Shown one piece after another: positions 63,946 to 64,000 of a DNA stretch of 64,000 nt. The notes below the pieces were generated by a model. It saw only the letters and a program-made list of their open reading frames with translations. It was not told the origin of the DNA and searched no databases. Origin of the DNA: an uncultured Gammaproteobacteria bacterium. Lineage in GTDB: Bacteria > Pseudomonadota > Gammaproteobacteria > Pseudomonadales > Pseudohongiellaceae. A program made the position numbers and the translations under genes. Every line of letters starts with the position of its first letter. The first letter of the stretch is position 1. The stretch covers positions 33,358 through 97,357 of the forward strand of contig CAJXRP010000014.1 in NCBI GenBank assembly GCA_913060495.1, written 5' to 3'.

Positions 63946-64000
<55 letters not shown>

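Overview
The window is a contiguous piece of a gammaproteobacterial chromosome of mid GC content. Gene content and gene order resemble Pseudomonadales and related marine lineages: folC-dedD-cvpA-purF, a bat/MoxR cluster beside a large NAD-glutamate dehydrogenase, topA/lexA/nagZ, a lolCDE-comEC-exbBD-msbA-lpxK-ycaR-kdsB-ptp-murB supercluster, and gacA-uvrC-pgsA-tRNA-Gly. Envelope genes (LolCDE, MsbA, LpxK, KdsB, MurB, NagZ) show a Gram-negative with lipopolysaccharide. I could not assign a genus. Almost every gene is recognisable core metabolism or cell biology. I see no prophage, insertion sequence, CRISPR array or rRNA.

Layout. 1-4.1 kb: accD tail (probable), folC, dedD, cvpA, purF, all +. 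4.2-8.3 kb: MoxR ATPase, DUF58 protein and a TgpA-type membrane transglutaminase (+). 8.3-16.2 kb (-): a small membrane protein, yciH, then a MoxR-DUF58-DUF4381-BatA-BatB/C-BatD operon. The two MoxR modules therefore point at each other. 16.5-22.8 kb (+): NAD-GDH, pyrD, a glutaredoxin-like protein. 22.8-24.7 kb (-): an M15-type peptidase and tatD. 24.9-29.1 kb (+): ilvE and topA, ending in a strong terminator. 29.2-30.2 kb (-): lexA with its own SOS box, and a DUF6763-like gene. 30.5-33.2 kb (+): nagZ, a MscS channel, hpt. 33.3-40.6 kb (-): an operon of selU, an AddB-like nuclease and an AddA/RecB-like helicase-nuclease. 40.75-43.2 kb (+): a DUF1285 gene that probably starts at a rare ATC codon, then etfB-etfA, closed by a bidirectional terminator. 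43.3-46 kb (-): rne.

Between rne and lolC lie 1.1 kb without a convincing gene, rich in inverted repeats, followed by a small divergent serine recombinase. This is the most accessory-looking part of the window. 47.8-60.1 kb (+) is a nearly unbroken envelope operon: lolC, lolD, lolE, comEC (with a perfect 24-bp palindrome touching its ribosome binding site), exbB, exbD, msbA, lpxK, ycaR, kdsB, a low-molecular-weight tyrosine phosphatase and murB. The end carries gacA with an unusual Asn-rich insertion, uvrC, pgsA and a tRNA-Gly(GCC) cut by the window edge behind a strong stable-RNA promoter.

The genes most worth a second look are the recombinase and its flanking repeats, the DUF1285 start codon, the comEC palindrome, the GacA insertion, the rne leader, and a 96-codon open frame without a normal start opposite the topA promoter.
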